From the NCBI GenBank assembly GCA_016706275.1, contig JADJJY010000003.1:186001-250000 (forward strand): DNA of 64,000 bases, read 5' to 3'. The DNA is from Chloracidobacterium sp. (GTDB taxonomy: Bacteria > Acidobacteriota > Blastocatellia > Pyrinomonadales > Pyrinomonadaceae). Position numbers and translations under genes: made by a program. Numbering within the stretch: position 1 is the stretch's first letter; each line of letters opens with the position of its first letter. Shown here piece by piece: positions 61,188 through 64,000 of this stretch. The notes below the pieces were generated by a model. That model did not search any database, was not told the origin of the DNA, and worked only from the letters and a program-made list of their open reading frames with translations.

Positions 61188-62258
61188 ATGAAAAGACTTA
61201 TTTCAGTTACATTACTTGCTGCTGCCTCGCTGTGGATATCGGCATGCGGCGGCCCGGCTGCAAATAATGCACCGGCAAACAATTCAAACGCCAATACGGC
61301 AAAACCGACCGCAGCGGCACCGACCGTAGATGCTCTGCTCGCGATGGAAAAAGCGGCAAGCGAAGCATATGCAAAGGGCGACGGAGCCTACTTTGAGGGG
61401 ATACTCTCTGACAAGGCCGTGATGTCGATGGGTAAGAACCGCATGGGTAAGGCGGATATCGTTTCGATGATCAAGACCGCAAAGTGCGAGTTCAAGGACG
61501 GTGTCAAGCTAAGCGAGCCGCAGATGTCGAAGATCAATGAAGACACCTATGCTTTCACCTTCAAGAGCGATTCGACGGGCAGTTGTACTGAGAACGGCAA
61601 GTCGGTGGAGATCAAGCCTACGCGTGCGGCGACCGTTTGGGTTCGCAACGGCGAGAAGTGGCAGGCCGTATGGCATGGCGAGAACGAGATCATGGGTGCT
61701 CCTGCCGGCGACAAGAAAGCTGACGACAAAACGGCTGAAGTGAAGAAAGAAGAGCCGAAAAAGGATGACAAGGCCGCCGCTACAAAGCCGGATGCGAAAC
61801 CTGCTGCAAACGCTAGTTCGGCCGCCAATACAGCCGCTACTGCTGCTCCAGCCAAACTGACGCCGTCCGCCAATACCGATGCTCTCACCAAGGCACACGC
61901 CGCAGGCTGGGAAGCCTTTCGCAATAAGGACGCTAAGGCTTTTGAGGGAACGATGACGTCAAGCTTCTCCGGAGTAGGTCCGGACGGCAGCGTTTTTGCT
62001 AACCGTGATGCGGCGATCAAGGAATGGACCGGTGCGGGCACGATGAAATGCGAGGGCATCACCAAGACCTCGTTCACAGAAGGCTTTGCTCAGGCGGCCT
62101 CACCTACGGTCGAGATCTTGATGGGTAAGGGTAATGCCGACGGCAAATGCAACGGACAGCCCAACGGGGATCTCTGGCAAACCGCCGTCTACGTCAAAGA
62201 AGGCGATGCGTGGAAACTCGCATTTATGTTCGAATCAATGCCAATGCCGGGAGCATAA
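61188..62258 (+). CDS. lipoprotein with two SnoaL/DUF4440-like domains
   Basis: A 356-aa predicted lipoprotein (lipobox ISAC after SVTLLAAASLW). An Asn/Ala-rich linker leads to one NTF2/SnoaL-like domain (about 48-170; VDALLAMEKAASEAYAKGDGAYFEGILSDKAVM, WQAVWHGENEI). A Lys/Ala-rich linker (about 172-225) joins a second such domain (about 228-350; DALTKAHAAGWEAFRNKDAKAFEGTMTSSF, WKLAFMFESMP). Tandem cone-shaped NTF2-like folds; ligand unknown. A good terminator follows. Confidence 0.8.
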   Translation: MKRLISVTLLAAASLWISACGGPAANNAPANNSNANTAKPTAAAPTVDALLAMEKAASEAYAKGDGAYFEGILSDKAVMSMGKNRMGKADIVSMIKTAKCEFKDGVKLSEPQMSKINEDTYAFTFKSDSTGSCTENGKSVEIKPTRAATVWVRNGEKWQAVWHGENEIMGAPAGDKKADDKTAEVKKEEPKKDDKAAATKPDAKPAANASSAANTAATAAPAKLTPSANTDALTKAHAAGWEAFRNKDAKAFEGTMTSSFSGVGPDGSVFANRDAAIKEWTGAGTMKCEGITKTSFTEGFAQAASPTVEILMGKGNADGKCNGQPNGDLWQTAVYVKEGDAWKLAFMFESMPMPGA

Positions 62259-62281
62259 ACTCCCCTCGCGTTAACATAACT

Positions 62282-62318
62282 AAAGCCGCGATCTATTAAA
62301 CTAGGTCGCGGCTTTTTT
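62282..62318. terminator. bidirectional terminator
   Basis: AAAGCCGCGA and TCGCGGCTTT form a 10-bp stem around a 14-nt loop, with a T-run after it. It sits between the convergent lipoprotein and comEC genes. Confidence 0.85.
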
Positions 62319-64000
62319 CATGGTAAAAATGTTTTGATCTCGATGTCTTTGCCGTCAGTCGAGACTGAGATCATTCCTTTTTCGCCGGTTGTCTTCACAG
62401 TCGCACCTGCTGCGTTCCAACGCTCGATGACCTCCGGATGCGGGTGGCCAAATGGCGAGTTTCGTCCGACTGAAACAATGGCGTATTTTGCTTTGACCGC
62501 ATCGACAAACGGAACGGTCGAAGATGTCCGGCTGCCGTGATGCGGCACTTTTATCAGATCAGCGTTGAACGTGCCGCCGCTATTGAGGATCTCCATTTCA
62601 GCCTGACGTTCGATGTCGCCGGTCAGCAGAAATGTGCGGTTGCCGTAAATTATCCGCAAAACGATCGAGTTGTTGTTGTCCGAAACGGCATTTGGGTCGT
62701 CGGACGCTGCGGGATAGATAGGCTCGACTGTCACATCGCCAAAATTGAGGCGATCTCCGCGAGCGACGATCTCGACTGGCACGCGTCGGCGTTTTAAAAC
62801 ATCAGCGAGTGAATTGAAGTTGAGATCGTCGGTTGGCGTTCGGGCAAATAATGCGGTGCCGATACCGAAATTTTTTGCAACATCTGTCAGCCCCTGAATA
62901 TGATCGGCATCGGCGTGAGTTGTGAGGATCGCATCGATACTTGAATAGCCTTTTGCCCAAAGCACCTCGGAAACGACCGACTCACCAATCCCGCGAGTAT
63001 CTCGCTCAAACGGCTCGGCTTCGCCGTCTTTCTTTCGATAATCAAATCGTCCGCCGCCATCGACCAGCAGCGTCTTGCCGTCGGGAAACGTGATCAAAGC
63101 CGCATCGCCCTGCCCGACGTCTAGAAAATCGATGTGCAGCCGTCCATCGGGCTTGGCGACACTAAACGGGTGAAGAACAATGATCGCGATCAGGACTAAC
63201 GCCGATCCGATGACCGGATAAAGAAACCGACGAGTCAAAAATCGCGATGCCGCTTTTAGTTCGAACGGTTTCCAACGCATTATCGCGACCGCGAGCAATA
63301 TCAGCGGCACAAAATAAACGCCGTAAATGACGCGTCCGGCTCCGGTATATGCAGGCAGCCTAAAGCTCGCCCAATCCATCATCGCAAACAGCCGCGGCAC
63401 CGACAGCATCAGCCAGTTCATCACCTCGGCAACCGCAAAAAACGGGGCCGCAAGCAGCGTCGAAATATGCCCGATCAATGCCCCGATCACAGCCGCAAAA
63501 CTCTCGACCGCGATAAATATGCTGACCCACAGATTGAGCAAAACAGACGCGACCGAGACACGGTGAAAATAGATCACCGACAGCGGCAGCATACAGACCT
63601 GGACGATCAACGAGATAAGCAGGCCCTCAAAAACATATCGAAATATTTTTTGTATCGTTTCACCAACACGTCCGGCGAAATACGGCGATTTGAAAATATG
63701 GGCGGACCAGATCTGACGCTTTGATTCGATACTCCATTTTGGGTTGTTCCAGTAAATCGTCTCGCAAAACCGCCGCAGCCAATTTGGGACGTTCGGCGGG
63801 AATGGCGTTGCGGCAATTGGCGACCAACTGCCGATAGCTCGGAGGTGTTCGATCAGCGGATACGCAATAGCAACGATCGCGGCAACGCTTACAAATGTTA
63901 ACTGAAACGACGGATCGAATAGCTCCGTCGGCCGCCACGCCAGTAACACAAGACCGCAAAATCCCAGCGAATTTAGCAGCGTCCCGCGTCGATAGATCGC
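62318..64000 (-). CDS. comEC: ComEC/Rec2 DNA-uptake channel protein, 5'-truncated
   Basis: Runs off the right edge, so the N-terminus is missing. The ComEC core has several membrane helices (LLISLIVQVCMLPLSVIYFHRVSVASVLLNLW). The C-terminal metallo-beta-lactamase-like domain shows HIDFLDVGQGDAALI, THADADHIQGL (HxDxDH-like zinc motif), LLTGDIERQAE and VPHHGSRTS. ComEC carries single-stranded DNA across the inner membrane in natural transformation. No other com genes lie in the window. Confidence 0.92.
   Translation of the reverse strand, partial: AIYRRGTLLNSLGFCGLVLLAWRPTELFDPSFQLTFVSVAAIVAIAYPLIEHLRAIGSWSPIAATPFPPNVPNWLRRFCETIYWNNPKWSIESKRQIWSAHIFKSPYFAGRVGETIQKIFRYVFEGLLISLIVQVCMLPLSVIYFHRVSVASVLLNLWVSIFIAVESFAAVIGALIGHISTLLAAPFFAVAEVMNWLMLSVPRLFAMMDWASFRLPAYTGAGRVIYGVYFVPLILLAVAIMRWKPFELKAASRFLTRRFLYPVIGSALVLIAIIVLHPFSVAKPDGRLHIDFLDVGQGDAALITFPDGKTLLVDGGGRFDYRKKDGEAEPFERDTRGIGESVVSEVLWAKGYSSIDAILTTHADADHIQGLTDVAKNFGIGTALFARTPTDDLNFNSLADVLKRRRVPVEIVARGDRLNFGDVTVEPIYPAASDDPNAVSDNNNSIVLRIIYGNRTFLLTGDIERQAEMEILNSGGTFNADLIKVPHHGSRTSSTVPFVDAVKAKYAIVSVGRNSPFGHPHPEVIERWNAAGATVKTTGEKGMISVSTDGKDIEIKTFLP

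Noticed and set aside
1..64000. CRISPR arrays, tRNA genes, transposases, prophage or defence genes
   Set aside because: I looked for spaced direct repeats, cloverleaf ends and typical protein motifs, and found none that hold up.

Overview
The window looks like chromosomal DNA of an Acidobacteriota bacterium, most likely class Blastocatellia (Pyrinomonadaceae-like). This placement is an inference from gene content: exported S9 peptidases, two DUF5916 outer-membrane proteins, YtcJ-type amidohydrolases, an imuA-imuB-dnaE2 mutasome, many signal-peptide proteins of unknown function, and protein-coding short repeats. No rRNA, tRNA, CRISPR array, transposase, integrase or phage gene was seen. Gene density is high and most genes run in short operons.

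Layout. 1-2.0 kb: 3'-truncated oligopeptidase B. 2.2-4.2 kb: ABC permease plus a membrane protein. 4.3-8.2 kb: PHP hydrolase and glycosyltransferase operon whose last gene is broken by two in-frame TGA codons. 8.6-14.5 kb: cell-envelope proteins (DUF4097, DUF5916 barrel, glycine-zipper protein). 14.9-16.05 kb: citrate synthase. 16.2-21.35 kb: imuA-imuB-dnaE2. 21.3-23.9 kb: lysS and an EamA transporter. 24.0-27.5 kb: mfd. 27.4-32.2 kb: a zinc-ribbon HExxH protein, a SurA-like chaperone, dusB and small envelope genes. 32.2-35.4 kb: tandem amidohydrolases. 35.4-41.1 kb: exported and membrane proteins and an ECF sigma factor with a PDZ-bearing membrane partner. 41.3-46.1 kb: trmL, a BON protein, typA, a MATE exporter and a 55-residue acidic protein. 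46.1-52.1 kb: e(P4)-type phosphatase, an S9 peptidase with a LemA-like insertion, and a second DUF5916 protein. 52.2-56.2 kb: two nucleotide-sugar SDR enzymes and small proteins. 56.2-59.1 kb: Smr protein, SH3-like lipoprotein, M61-like peptidase. 59.4-64 kb: purH, a SnoaL-like lipoprotein and comEC (5' end outside the window).

Two themes stand out. First, genes carry in-frame dispersed repeats: a 32-bp element (four copies, in imuB, dnaE2, lysS and one intergenic region), a 58-bp double-hairpin element (in dnaE2 and purH, with a compensatory base-pair change between copies), a 23-bp inverted repeat inside the EamA gene, and arrays of 7-bp units at gene edges and inside mfd and a membrane-protein gene. 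Second, the S9 peptidase at 47.0-49.7 kb has a roughly 130-residue LemA-like segment nested in its beta-propeller, in DNA of clearly lower GC. Four convergent gene pairs also share a palindromic tetranucleotide (CTAG or TTAA) as a double stop codon.
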